Shown: positions 8,276-16,994 of the stretch, in pieces | Position numbering within the stretch: position 1 is the stretch's first letter | How the letters are laid out: every line of letters begins with the position of its first letter | Assembly (NCBI RefSeq): GCF_019042245.1 | Contig: NZ_JAHQCX010000002.1 | Span: 245,782 to 309,781 of the forward strand | From: Diplocloster modestus | GTDB taxonomy: Bacteria > Bacillota > Clostridia > Lachnospirales > Lachnospiraceae | Direction of reading: 5' to 3' | DNA length: 64,000 bases | The notes under the pieces: generated by a model | Database searches by the model: none | Seen by the model: only the letters and a program-made list of their open reading frames with translations | Told to the model about the DNA's origin: nothing | Made by a program: the position numbers and the translations under genes

Positions 8276-10351
8276 GTGTTATTTTCTATTATTACAGTAT
8301 GTTACAACAGTGAAAAAACAATTGAACAAACAGTCCAAAGTATTGTTAATCAAACATATCAAAATTACGAGCATATCATTATTGACGGCGGCTCTACAGA
8401 TTCGACCATCTCTATTATTCATAAATATGATTCGGCTTATAATGGCCGTCTAAGACTTTACAGTGAAAAAGATAACGGCATCTATGATGCAATGAATAAA
8501 GGGATTGGTATAACCCATGGTGAAATTGTTGGGATTATCAATTCAGATGATTGGTATGCGCCGGATGCTTTAGAAAAGGTTGCCGATATATATAAGAAAA
8601 CTACAGAAAAATATTGCATTATCACCGGTGATCTAGTCAGAACGGATTATAATGGCCGGGAATTGTTTTGTCAAAAACACACAGAGATTAGTGTTAAGGG
8701 ATTGACGCGTGGAATGCAATTGCAGCATCCGGCGGTATTTGTATCTAAATCAGTATATGAAAGTGTTGGTGCATTTGATTTATCCTATCGATTTCTAGCC
8801 GATTACGATTTTATATGGAGATGTTTCGCTTCCGAAAAGGTAAAGTTTCTATTTACGCACACCATTACCTCTTATATGCGGGAAGGAGGCGCTTCTGATA
8901 CACTTAAACTTAAAAATATATGGATAAGAACAGCTGAGAGATATCGGCTGCGAAGTAAGTATATTGGAACATCCAAGGCCTTTTTGACTAGCTGCAAATT
9001 CTTTATAACTGAAATGTTAAAGCAATTGTTAAAGAAAATATTATCAAAACGGATACGGGATGTCTATTATCGATTGAAATATAAAGGTAAAAAATCAATT
9101 AAAAGATTTATTCAACTTGTGAATGATGATTTGCGAAAATTCCCCTGGATCAGAGACAAAATTATCTGGTTTATATTGACGGCCCGCTACTTTATATATG
9201 CCGGTATCAACCTTATAAAAAGAAACAAAACAGGTTATTTAACGAGTGGAAAAAGACTGACTCCCGCTGGTGAACACTGTTTCTTTGGATATTACGATAA
9301 AAGTCCGTACAGTGCAGATGGCAAATATTTGATATACCACCGTATACGTAGTGATAAATCTCCCGGGATCGGAGAAAAAGCAGATATTTGTATTCAGAAT
9401 CTTATTACAGGGAAAAGAAAAGTTTTAGGACAAACTTTAGCATGGAATCTACAGCAGGGTGCGATGTTAAGATACCTGAATAATCATACGGTTGTTTGGA
9501 ATGATTTCAGAAATGGCCAATATTGCGCAGTAGTGCACTCCTTCGCGGATAAAAAGGAGTATACGATTCCAGAACCTTTGTACGATATTAATGAGCAAGG
9601 AAATACGGCACTTACGCTTGAATTTGAAAGACTTAATTATGATGCTGAGGGTTATGGTTACATACAGAAGCAAACAAAAGAATTTCCCAACGCTGCGGTC
9701 ATTAAACGAATTGATCTTAACGATTTCAGAACGGAAATTATTATAGATAGTAAAGAATTAAGTCGAATCTATCCTCTTAAACATAAACCGATTTCGTTCG
9801 AATATTTTAACCATTTAAAATTCAATCCTTCCGGAAACCGCTTTTTATTTATTTACCGCTATGTATATAATGGCAAAAGATTTTCAAGATTGTTTTCTTC
9901 CGACCTTTCCGGAAAAGATATACATCTGTTGGCAGATGAAAATATGGTATCACATTTTACCTGGAAAAATGATAAGGAACTACTAGTTTGGTGCCGAAAG
10001 AACCAGCGGGACGCCTATTATTTGATAGAGGACAGTGATCTTACGAACTGGAAGCAGATTGGGGCAGATTATTTGACCTGTGACGGACATCCAACCTATC
10101 ATCCGCAACAGCCAGAATGGTTTATAACAGATACTTATCCGGACTATGCAAGGCTGCGCCATCTATTTTTGTTTAACGAACACGATAACAGGAAGATTGA
10201 AATTGCTAATTTCACGGCACCTATAAAATACGATGGGCCACGCAGATGCGATTTTCATCCCAGATTTAATTTTGATTGTCAAAAGGTCTGTATCGACTCT
10301 ATCCATGAAGGTTTTCGGGGAATTTATGAAATTAACTGTAATAAGGGGTAA
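8276..10351 (+). CDS. GT2 glycosyltransferase fused to a beta-propeller-like domain
   Basis: Residues 1 to about 230 are a GT2 (GT-A) transferase: VCYNSEKTIEQTVQSIVNQT, IIDGGSTD (35-42), DNGIYDAMNKG (66-76) and the metal-site segment NSDDWY (89-94). A basic linker follows. Residues about 325-688 form a second domain with repeated hydrophobic strands and the motifs FFGYYDKSPYSADGKYLIY, SHFTW (559-563), DGHP (603-606) and DFHPRFN (659-665). This resembles TolB/oligogalacturonate-lyase-type propellers. Usual GT2 proteins are 250-350 aa, so 691 aa indicates a fusion. The start is a GTG with AGGAG 7 nt upstream. What the second domain does is unknown; binding or cleaving a uronate polymer is a guess. 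Confidence 0.82.
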   Translation: MLFSIITVCYNSEKTIEQTVQSIVNQTYQNYEHIIIDGGSTDSTISIIHKYDSAYNGRLRLYSEKDNGIYDAMNKGIGITHGEIVGIINSDDWYAPDALEKVADIYKKTTEKYCIITGDLVRTDYNGRELFCQKHTEISVKGLTRGMQLQHPAVFVSKSVYESVGAFDLSYRFLADYDFIWRCFASEKVKFLFTHTITSYMREGGASDTLKLKNIWIRTAERYRLRSKYIGTSKAFLTSCKFFITEMLKQLLKKILSKRIRDVYYRLKYKGKKSIKRFIQLVNDDLRKFPWIRDKIIWFILTARYFIYAGINLIKRNKTGYLTSGKRLTPAGEHCFFGYYDKSPYSADGKYLIYHRIRSDKSPGIGEKADICIQNLITGKRKVLGQTLAWNLQQGAMLRYLNNHTVVWNDFRNGQYCAVVHSFADKKEYTIPEPLYDINEQGNTALTLEFERLNYDAEGYGYIQKQTKEFPNAAVIKRIDLNDFRTEIIIDSKELSRIYPLKHKPISFEYFNHLKFNPSGNRFLFIYRYVYNGKRFSRLFSSDLSGKDIHLLADENMVSHFTWKNDKELLVWCRKNQRDAYYLIEDSDLTNWKQIGADYLTCDGHPTYHPQQPEWFITDTYPDYARLRHLFLFNEHDNRKIEIANFTAPIKYDGPRRCDFHPRFNFDCQKVCIDSIHEGFRGIYEINCNKG

Positions 10352-10357
10352 CAAGAT

Positions 10358-11527
10358 ATGCAATGTGCTATTGTAGTGGCAGCTTACAACCGCAAAGAAT
10401 TGCTGCAGCGAGTATTAAAATGCGTGGAGGAAGCTGATTATTCCGGATTTAAGAATATTGAACTTGTGATCAGCCTGGACAGAGCAAAAAACCATAATGA
10501 AATGTTCGAAATCGCGGATGAATTCCAATGGAATTATGGCCGTAAACAAGTGATTCTACATGAAAAGCGCCTGGGGTTAAGGAAACATTTCGTCTTTTGT
10601 GGAGATTTGACTCAAGAATATGGACCGGTCATATTTCTGGAAGACGATATCGTAGTTAACAAGTATTATTATCTGATGGCCAATCGATTAGCGGAAAAAT
10701 ATATAGGCGACGTGCGCATCGCCGGGGCTTCCCTATATTCCCTGAGCTTCAGCGAAACTGCCCAGCGGCCGTTTACTCCTCTACAGGATGGAACGGATGT
10801 GTATTTCTGCGGAATGATGTCCTGGGCGCCGGTTTATTTTCCAGAACAATGGAAAGGTTTTAAAGCATGGTATTCCAGTTTAGATGGAAAAGAACCGGAT
10901 TTTGAAAAACTGCCGGCAGATGTTAAAAATTGGCCGGCGACTTCGTTCAAGAAACTCCATATCCAGTATATGATTGACCATCAGCAATTTTTCGTATATA
11001 CCAGAAATTCTTGTGCTACTAATTTTAGTGAGCCCGGGGAGCATTATAGACATGATACGGATAAACTCCAAATTTCCATGATACTTCGGGATAAACCCCT
11101 GAATACTTTTCCGGATTTTAGCGATTCCTACTCAATCTATGATGCGAATCTAGAGCTCTTGCCATCTGTTCTGAAAGCTTTACGGCCTGAATTACAAACA
11201 TATGATTTTGAGATGGATCTCTATGGAAAAAAACAACCTGGCGATATTCACAAAAAGTTTTTATTAACGGTGCGGAAAAGCAGAGTTCCCTTAAAAAGTT
11301 ATGGACGTAAAATGGTGCCACAAGAAATGAACATTATATATGGCATAGAAGGTCACGTTTTTGTGTTATCCGAAACAAAAGATGTATTATTCCGGTCACG
11401 CAGTTTCCGTAAATTGGTCAGTGACGTTCTATATGACATTAAAGGTTCTACGGTTTTAAAAATTGTATTGGCAGATATTATTTGGAGTATCTCTTTTATA
11501 AAATCAAGATTACATAAAAACAGGTGA
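10358..11527 (+). CDS. GT-A glycosyltransferase (GNT-I-like)
   Basis: A 389-aa cytosolic glycosyltransferase of the GT-A fold. It starts CAIVVAAYNRKELLQRVL and carries LEDDIVV (94-100), a DxD-type metal site in the sequence context seen in GNT-I-like (GT13) enzymes. The middle part (FCGMMSWAPVYFPEQW) may shape the acceptor site. The start has AAGGGG 9 nt upstream, and the next gene follows at once (TGA then ATG). It probably adds a sugar to the module A repeat unit; donor and linkage cannot be told. Confidence 0.75.
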   Translation: MQCAIVVAAYNRKELLQRVLKCVEEADYSGFKNIELVISLDRAKNHNEMFEIADEFQWNYGRKQVILHEKRLGLRKHFVFCGDLTQEYGPVIFLEDDIVVNKYYYLMANRLAEKYIGDVRIAGASLYSLSFSETAQRPFTPLQDGTDVYFCGMMSWAPVYFPEQWKGFKAWYSSLDGKEPDFEKLPADVKNWPATSFKKLHIQYMIDHQQFFVYTRNSCATNFSEPGEHYRHDTDKLQISMILRDKPLNTFPDFSDSYSIYDANLELLPSVLKALRPELQTYDFEMDLYGKKQPGDIHKKFLLTVRKSRVPLKSYGRKMVPQEMNIIYGIEGHVFVLSETKDVLFRSRSFRKLVSDVLYDIKGSTVLKIVLADIIWSISFIKSRLHKNR

Positions 11528-12568
11528 ATGATGAAACAAACCACAGTACCGAAATTTGGTGAGAACGCTTTTGATCTACTGAGAATATTTGCTGCAATAC
11601 AGGTTTTTATTGGGCATGTAAATAATAATATGGGGCTTCCTTTGGGAATTTTTGCGCCTCTTATTTACACCTTTCCTGGAATGCTTATTTTATTCTCACT
11701 GGGAGGCTATCTGGTTACCGCATCTCTGGAACGAACAAGCTCAAAAAAAGAGTTTATACAAAAAAGAATATTTCGGATATTTCCGGAATACTGGTTGAGC
11801 GTCATTGTTAATTTGGTGGTTATTATTTCAATATCCCATATTGTATGCAGTGGTATGGAATTTTTTAAATGGTTTCTGTTACAAATGCTTGCGGTAGATC
11901 ATACACCAGATTTTTTAAGTTTTTATGGAACAGGCCAATTTAATGCAGCGTTATATGCGATTTTTATAGAACTACAATTTTATGTGCTAACTATGCTTTT
12001 TTATCATAAGTTGAAAAAGATAAAAAAATCGGGTTGGATAATAACAATACTGTTATTCATATTCCTGCACCTTTTGATCACTTGTTATAGAAACTATATG
12101 GGTGAAGATCTGATGGTCAGATTGTTACGACGTACATTTATACCTTATTTCTCTTACTACTTGATTGGTATGTTTGTCTATACATACCGCCAGGAGTTTC
12201 TTCCAAAACTAATGAAGGCAGCAGTTCCATTAACTGTGTTATTAATTATATATAGATATCTTACCAGCATATTCCACATAGAGATAAGCTCCATGTATTC
12301 CGATCCTCTGACCGGTCTGCTTTTACCACTCATAACTTTGGGCCTTGCGTACCGATTAGGTAAAATCAGATTCAAACGAGATTACTCGTATAGTATCTAT
12401 TTATATCATATGGTAATCATTGGGGCTTTTGTACAGTTAAATATCAAGTTAAATCTTCAGTCAATTATATTACTCATAATACTAGTGCTGGTATTATCTG
12501 TTGTAAGTAAACATGTAGTGGATTTTATAGATGCTTTATGGAAAAGGAGAAAAAATTGCAGATTATAA
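11528..12568 (+). CDS. Acyltransferase 3 family membrane protein (OafA-like)
   Basis: A 346-aa integral membrane acyltransferase with about ten helices. The N-terminus has FDLLRIFAAIQVFIGHVNN, where the Arg and His match the family's conserved R/K-x10-H pattern, and the C-terminus has SYSIYLYHMVII. Such proteins O-acetylate or otherwise acylate sugars of surface polymers. Two ATGs in a row (11528, 11531) can serve as the start. The 3' end overlaps the next gene, suggesting coupled translation. Confidence 0.85.
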   Translation: MMKQTTVPKFGENAFDLLRIFAAIQVFIGHVNNNMGLPLGIFAPLIYTFPGMLILFSLGGYLVTASLERTSSKKEFIQKRIFRIFPEYWLSVIVNLVVIISISHIVCSGMEFFKWFLLQMLAVDHTPDFLSFYGTGQFNAALYAIFIELQFYVLTMLFYHKLKKIKKSGWIITILLFIFLHLLITCYRNYMGEDLMVRLLRRTFIPYFSYYLIGMFVYTYRQEFLPKLMKAAVPLTVLLIIYRYLTSIFHIEISSMYSDPLTGLLLPLITLGLAYRLGKIRFKRDYSYSIYLYHMVIIGAFVQLNIKLNLQSIILLIILVLVLSVVSKHVVDFIDALWKRRKNCRL

Positions 12569-13128
12569 AGAAGTTTATTTCCCTAATTGATAAATTTTGG
12601 AATACTCTCATTCTTCGTAAAAAACATGTAATAAAAGGGAAACGCCTGCGGATACGGGGGAAGATTTTTATCCACGGAGATGGTACCATCACATTTGGTG
12701 ATGATGTAAATATTATTTCCACGCCCTATATCAATCCGATCGGGGGAAATAGCCACGCTTACTTTCAGGCAGACAGAGGGGGAAAGATAAACATCGGGAG
12801 CCGCGTGGGTATGACTGCTCCTGCCATCACAGCTTACAGCAGTGTGACACTAGAGGATGATGTGCTGTTAGGGCGCAGTGTCAGCATTTACGATACGGAT
12901 TTTCATTCCCTAGACTTTATTTCCAGATCCGCCAAGGTGGATACGAACATAAAAACACTTCCTGTAAAATTATGTAAAGGAGTTTTCATAGGTGCGCACA
13001 CGATTATTTTAAAAGGAGTGACGATTGGCGAAATGTCCGTTGTCGGAGCAGGGTCCGTTGTTACCGGTAATGTACCGCCGGGGGAAGTTTGGGCGGGTAA
13101 TCCGGCCAGATTTATAAAAAAGTTGTGA
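12556..13128 (+). CDS. Left-handed beta-helix acyltransferase (hexapeptide repeat)
   Basis: A cytosolic O- or N-acyltransferase of the LbetaH class, about 190 aa, with hexapeptide repeats such as IGSRVGMTAPAITA, LEDDVLLGRSVSIYDTDFHS and VFIGAHTIILKGVTIGEMSVVGAGSVV, ending AGNPARFIKKL. The His in DTDFHS is the likely catalytic base. I chose the TTG at 12556, which has AAAAGGAG 6 nt upstream. The ATG at 12538 would deepen the overlap with the preceding gene. It probably acetylates a nucleotide sugar or repeat-unit sugar. Confidence 0.84.
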   Translation: MQIIKKFISLIDKFWNTLILRKKHVIKGKRLRIRGKIFIHGDGTITFGDDVNIISTPYINPIGGNSHAYFQADRGGKINIGSRVGMTAPAITAYSSVTLEDDVLLGRSVSIYDTDFHSLDFISRSAKVDTNIKTLPVKLCKGVFIGAHTIILKGVTIGEMSVVGAGSVVTGNVPPGEVWAGNPARFIKKL

Positions 13129-13138
13129 GGTACATAAA

Positions 13139-14365
13139 TTGATTGATAGTAATTACTCAAATAAATGCATGTGGCAAATTAATAGCTATAACTTTGCCAG
13201 TACTGGTAATATTATGATCGGAATTTCTGAAGTTGCGCGCGCCCGGGGGTGGAAAGTGTACACTTCTTGTCCGGCAGCACGGACGATGTATCAACATAAA
13301 CTGAAAGATCATATCTATATCGGATCCATACTCAGCAGAAGTATTCATCGATTGATCTCAAATTATACAGGGATACATGGAATAGGTTCCTATTTTGCTA
13401 CAAAGAGATTTTTATCCAAGGTAGAACGTACAAAACCCAAGGTAATTCATTTGCACAACTTGCATGGAAGCTATATTCATCTGCCTCTGCTTTTTCGATT
13501 TATCAAATCGCATCCTGACATTCAAGTGGTTTGGACATTACATGATTGCTGGGCATTTACTGGAAATTGTCCGCACTTTATCATGCTTGATTGTGAACAA
13601 TGGAAAACTCAGTGCAGGCAGTGCGCTTACGAAGGCTATCCAAAGGGGAGAATAGATCAGACCTCTAAGATGTATAAATTTAAAAAAAGATGGTTCACCG
13701 GATGCCGTAATCTAACCATTGTAACTCCTTCTAAATGGTTGGCAAATTTAACGAAGCAATCATTTTTGAGCGAATATCCGGTTACCGTCATTTATAATGG
13801 TATTAATACAGAGATTTTCTCTCCCGGGTATCCGGATATCAGAAATAAATATGGTATTGAAATGAGTAAATTTATCATTTTGGGTGTTTCGTTTTCCTGG
13901 GGCTATCGAAAAGGGCTTGATGTATTTTTAAAGTTAGCTTCCCTCCTGCCAAATGAATTCCAAATTATACTAGTAGGTATTTCTGAAGAGCAGAAGTCAG
14001 ATTTACCAGGAAATATGATAACCATACCGAAAACAAATAATCTGGAAGAACTGGCCGCAATATATTCATCAGCGGATGTATTCCTTAATCCTACCAGAGA
14101 AGATAATTTTCCCACTGTTAATCTTGAGGCGCTGGCGTGTGGAGTACCTGTACTTACTTTTGATACTGGCGGAAGCCCCGAAGCCATTAATCAAAACACG
14201 GGTATGATTGTAAATGAAAACAATCTATCGGAAGTATTACAAAGCCTGAAAACACATAATTTTAAAAAATCTGATTGTATCACAAGAGGCCGTGAGTTTG
14301 CGGCTGAAAAAAAATATTTGGAATATATTAATTTATATAATGATTTACTAAGAGAGAAAGGTTAA
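13139..14365 (+). CDS. GT4-family glycosyltransferase
   Basis: A 408-aa GT-B transferase. It has the N-terminal acceptor domain (FASTGNIMIGISEVARARGW, then VIHLHNLHGSYIHLPLL) and a C-terminal Glycos_transf_1 domain with ILGVSFSWGYRKGLD and the E-x7-E-like NPTREDNFPTVNLEALACG. The start is a TTG with GTGAGG 8 nt upstream. It acts in building the module A repeat unit; sugar specificity is unknown. Confidence 0.84.
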   Translation: MIDSNYSNKCMWQINSYNFASTGNIMIGISEVARARGWKVYTSCPAARTMYQHKLKDHIYIGSILSRSIHRLISNYTGIHGIGSYFATKRFLSKVERTKPKVIHLHNLHGSYIHLPLLFRFIKSHPDIQVVWTLHDCWAFTGNCPHFIMLDCEQWKTQCRQCAYEGYPKGRIDQTSKMYKFKKRWFTGCRNLTIVTPSKWLANLTKQSFLSEYPVTVIYNGINTEIFSPGYPDIRNKYGIEMSKFIILGVSFSWGYRKGLDVFLKLASLLPNEFQIILVGISEEQKSDLPGNMITIPKTNNLEELAAIYSSADVFLNPTREDNFPTVNLEALACGVPVLTFDTGGSPEAINQNTGMIVNENNLSEVLQSLKTHNFKKSDCITRGREFAAEKKYLEYINLYNDLLREKG

Positions 14366-14368
14366 ATT

Positions 14369-15886
14369 ATGAGATCTCGCAGTGCTAAATCAGTTCGGAA
14401 TATAATAATCGGTATCATAGATAAATTACTGCTTATTATACTGGGATTTACCACTAAAACACTTTTCATACGGCTTTTGGGCGCTGAGTATAATGGACTA
14501 AACGGCTTATATACAAATATTTTATCTGTTCTCTCGATCGCCGAACTCGGTGTAGGAAATGTTCTGACATTCACGCTCTATAAGGCGTTATTAACGAATG
14601 ATAAAGAACGTATTGCAACTTTAACTCATTATTTTAAGCGAATTTACCGTTATATTGCCCTGGGAGTCGCGCTGGTTGGAGTCGCCCTGATTCCATTTTT
14701 ACGATTTATCGTTAAAAGCTCTGTTCCGCTTTATGATGCCATTCTATACTATATTTTATTTTTATTAAATTCGGTAGTCTCCTACTTCGTTGTATATAAG
14801 ACCACCGTGATTAAGGCAGACCAAAAAGAATATATCTATAACATCTGTGATTGTGCAGCGACTTTTACAATGTACGTTTTTCAGATCATTTATTTGATCT
14901 TCACTAAAAATTTTACCGGTTATTTAATTATTCAGGTTTTATGTACCATCGGTAAGAATGTAGTTTTAAACTATATAGCGAATAAAAATTATCCTTACTT
15001 AAAAGATAAATCACTCATTCGTCCTGAAATCATACGTGATATCAGAGTAGTTGAAAATATAAAGGCGACTTTTATCTATAAAGTTTCAGCTGTAGTAGTC
15101 AATAATACCGATAATATATTGATATCAATCATATTAGGAACCGTAGTCGTAGGTTACTATTCCAATTACAGTATCCTGATTATGTATGTTACTTCATTTA
15201 TCACAATTATATCAAACGGAATCATAGCGAGCCTTGGTAATCTGAATGCCGAAGATAACCATCTGAATTCTTATAATATGTTTAGAAACTTATGTTTTGC
15301 TTATAACTGTATCACTTTATTTTGTACTGCATGTTTCGCAAGTATTATTCAGGAATTTGTACCAATATGGATAGGGAACCAATATGTCCTGCCCAATTCA
15401 AATGTTATTGTTATTCTGTTTCTTTTCTACGTAACAACGACCACCTCACCTGTATGGATGTTCAGGGAAACCATGGGGTTATTTAAACAGGTACGTTTTA
15501 TTATGATAGCGAATGCGATTCTTAACATTATTCTATCGATACTGCTGGGTATCTGGTATGGGCTGGCAGGTATTATCGGAGCAACCGTTCTTTCTAAACT
15601 GCTGACTGTGTTTTGGTTTGAACCATTAATATTATATAAATACAAATTTAATCAAAAACCTCAAGAATATTTTTTGACTCAATTAAGATTCTTTCTTACA
15701 GATATCATTATTATAGTTATATTAATTTTTGTGAATCATCAGTTGCCAAGTTCCTTACCCTGGTTCTTTTTAAAAGTTGTGATCTGTTGTATTGTTTGTA
15801 CTACATCATTAATCGTCCTCTATAGAAAGAAACCAGAATTTATTTATTTTAAAAGTAAATTGATTTATAAAATTAAGAATAAATGA
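14369..15886 (+). CDS. Repeat-unit flippase (Wzx-like, MOP/PST superfamily)
   Basis: A 505-aa protein with about 12-14 hydrophobic helices. It begins with the amphipathic RNIIIGIIDKLLLIILGFTTKTLFIRLLGAEYNGLNGLY, which is typical of polysaccharide transport proteins; in particular FIRLLGxEYxGLNGL is a family signature. It would flip the lipid-linked module A repeat unit across the membrane. It sits 3 bp after the GT4 gene and 25 bp before the pyruvyltransferase-family gene. Confidence 0.87.
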   Translation: MRSRSAKSVRNIIIGIIDKLLLIILGFTTKTLFIRLLGAEYNGLNGLYTNILSVLSIAELGVGNVLTFTLYKALLTNDKERIATLTHYFKRIYRYIALGVALVGVALIPFLRFIVKSSVPLYDAILYYILFLLNSVVSYFVVYKTTVIKADQKEYIYNICDCAATFTMYVFQIIYLIFTKNFTGYLIIQVLCTIGKNVVLNYIANKNYPYLKDKSLIRPEIIRDIRVVENIKATFIYKVSAVVVNNTDNILISIILGTVVVGYYSNYSILIMYVTSFITIISNGIIASLGNLNAEDNHLNSYNMFRNLCFAYNCITLFCTACFASIIQEFVPIWIGNQYVLPNSNVIVILFLFYVTTTTSPVWMFRETMGLFKQVRFIMIANAILNIILSILLGIWYGLAGIIGATVLSKLLTVFWFEPLILYKYKFNQKPQEYFLTQLRFFLTDIIIIVILIFVNHQLPSSLPWFFLKVVICCIVCTTSLIVLYRKKPEFIYFKSKLIYKIKNK

Positions 15887-15911
15887 TAGCGTTTACAGAG
15901 GAGGGAGAGCT

Positions 15912-16973
15912 TTGAATCGAATAAAATACGAGCTAAGGCGTATTAAAAATTATCTGTTCTTTCTGAAGAAGATTCGGATGCCAATAAATAAGCAAGAGAA
16001 AAAGATTTTTTATTTTGGTATTACTATGCATAATAATCTGGGAGATCAGGCGCAAAAATATTGTATTCGGAAATGGTTAAGTAAATATTATCCTGAAAGA
16101 TTCGTCTACGAGATCCCATCGCGTATTATATATGATGAAAGATTTCATTATTTAGAACATTTGAAGAAAGTGGTTCAGCCAGATGATATGTTTGTTTTTC
16201 AAAGCGGTTATTGTACTCTTGATCTGGGACCTGCCTTTGAAGATAAAATGCACAGGATGGTAATTCAGGCTTTTCCTAACCAAAAGATGTTAATTTTTCC
16301 CCAGACGGTTTACTATCAGAAAGAAGAAAACCGGCAAAGAGCAATTCGTGAATATAATATTGCAAAGCACATGCTCTTTCTGGCTCGTGATCATATTTCA
16401 TATGAAAGTGCTCTGAGTATGTTTGATAAATTGAAAGTTGAATTATTTCCGGATATTGTTACCTCTCTAATAGGCGCCTTCTCATTTGACTTTCAGAGAG
16501 AGGGGATACTAGTGTGTGCCAGAAATGACGCAGAAAAATTCTATACTTCACAGGATTTAGATAAGCTGATAGTTCATTTATCTCAAAAATATCATGTGGA
16601 TTGTACCGATACGACATTACCGATCGATCCTTATTGGCTAGATCAAAATCTGGAGTACCGCCTTATAAAAGAATTTGAAAAATATGCCCGGTACAAATTA
16701 ATTATTACGGACCGCTATCATGGGACTATATTTTCACTGATCGCGGGAACACCTGTGATTGTTATAAAAACCAATGACCATAAAGTCACTACCGGAGTGG
16801 ATTGGTTTAAAGGTATCTATGACGGATATGTTTATCTGGCAGAAGATTTAGATTCTGTCAGACTACTGACAGATCAGATCATATGCAAAACATATACACA
16901 TAGTTTGACGCCATATTTTAATGAAAAATATTATTCGAAACTGAAAGAAGTATTTGAAGACGTCACAATTTAA
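15912..16973 (+). CDS. Polysaccharide pyruvyl transferase family protein
   Basis: A 353-aa PF04230-type protein (CsaB/EpsO-like). Seen are GITMHNNLGDQAQKYCIRKW near the N-terminus, VFQSGYC, IFPQTVYYQ and the C-terminal ITDRYHGTIFSLIAGTPVIV, all family blocks. Known members move pyruvate from phosphoenolpyruvate onto sugars to make ketals, but several act on other donors. The start is a TTG with GGAGGG 6 nt upstream. In both modules A and B a protein of this family travels with a MenD-like enzyme. Confidence 0.83.
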   Translation: MNRIKYELRRIKNYLFFLKKIRMPINKQEKKIFYFGITMHNNLGDQAQKYCIRKWLSKYYPERFVYEIPSRIIYDERFHYLEHLKKVVQPDDMFVFQSGYCTLDLGPAFEDKMHRMVIQAFPNQKMLIFPQTVYYQKEENRQRAIREYNIAKHMLFLARDHISYESALSMFDKLKVELFPDIVTSLIGAFSFDFQREGILVCARNDAEKFYTSQDLDKLIVHLSQKYHVDCTDTTLPIDPYWLDQNLEYRLIKEFEKYARYKLIITDRYHGTIFSLIAGTPVIVIKTNDHKVTTGVDWFKGIYDGYVYLAEDLDSVRLLTDQIICKTYTHSLTPYFNEKYYSKLKEVFEDVTI

Positions 16974-16994
16974 TTTTATTAGGAGGCATGTACT

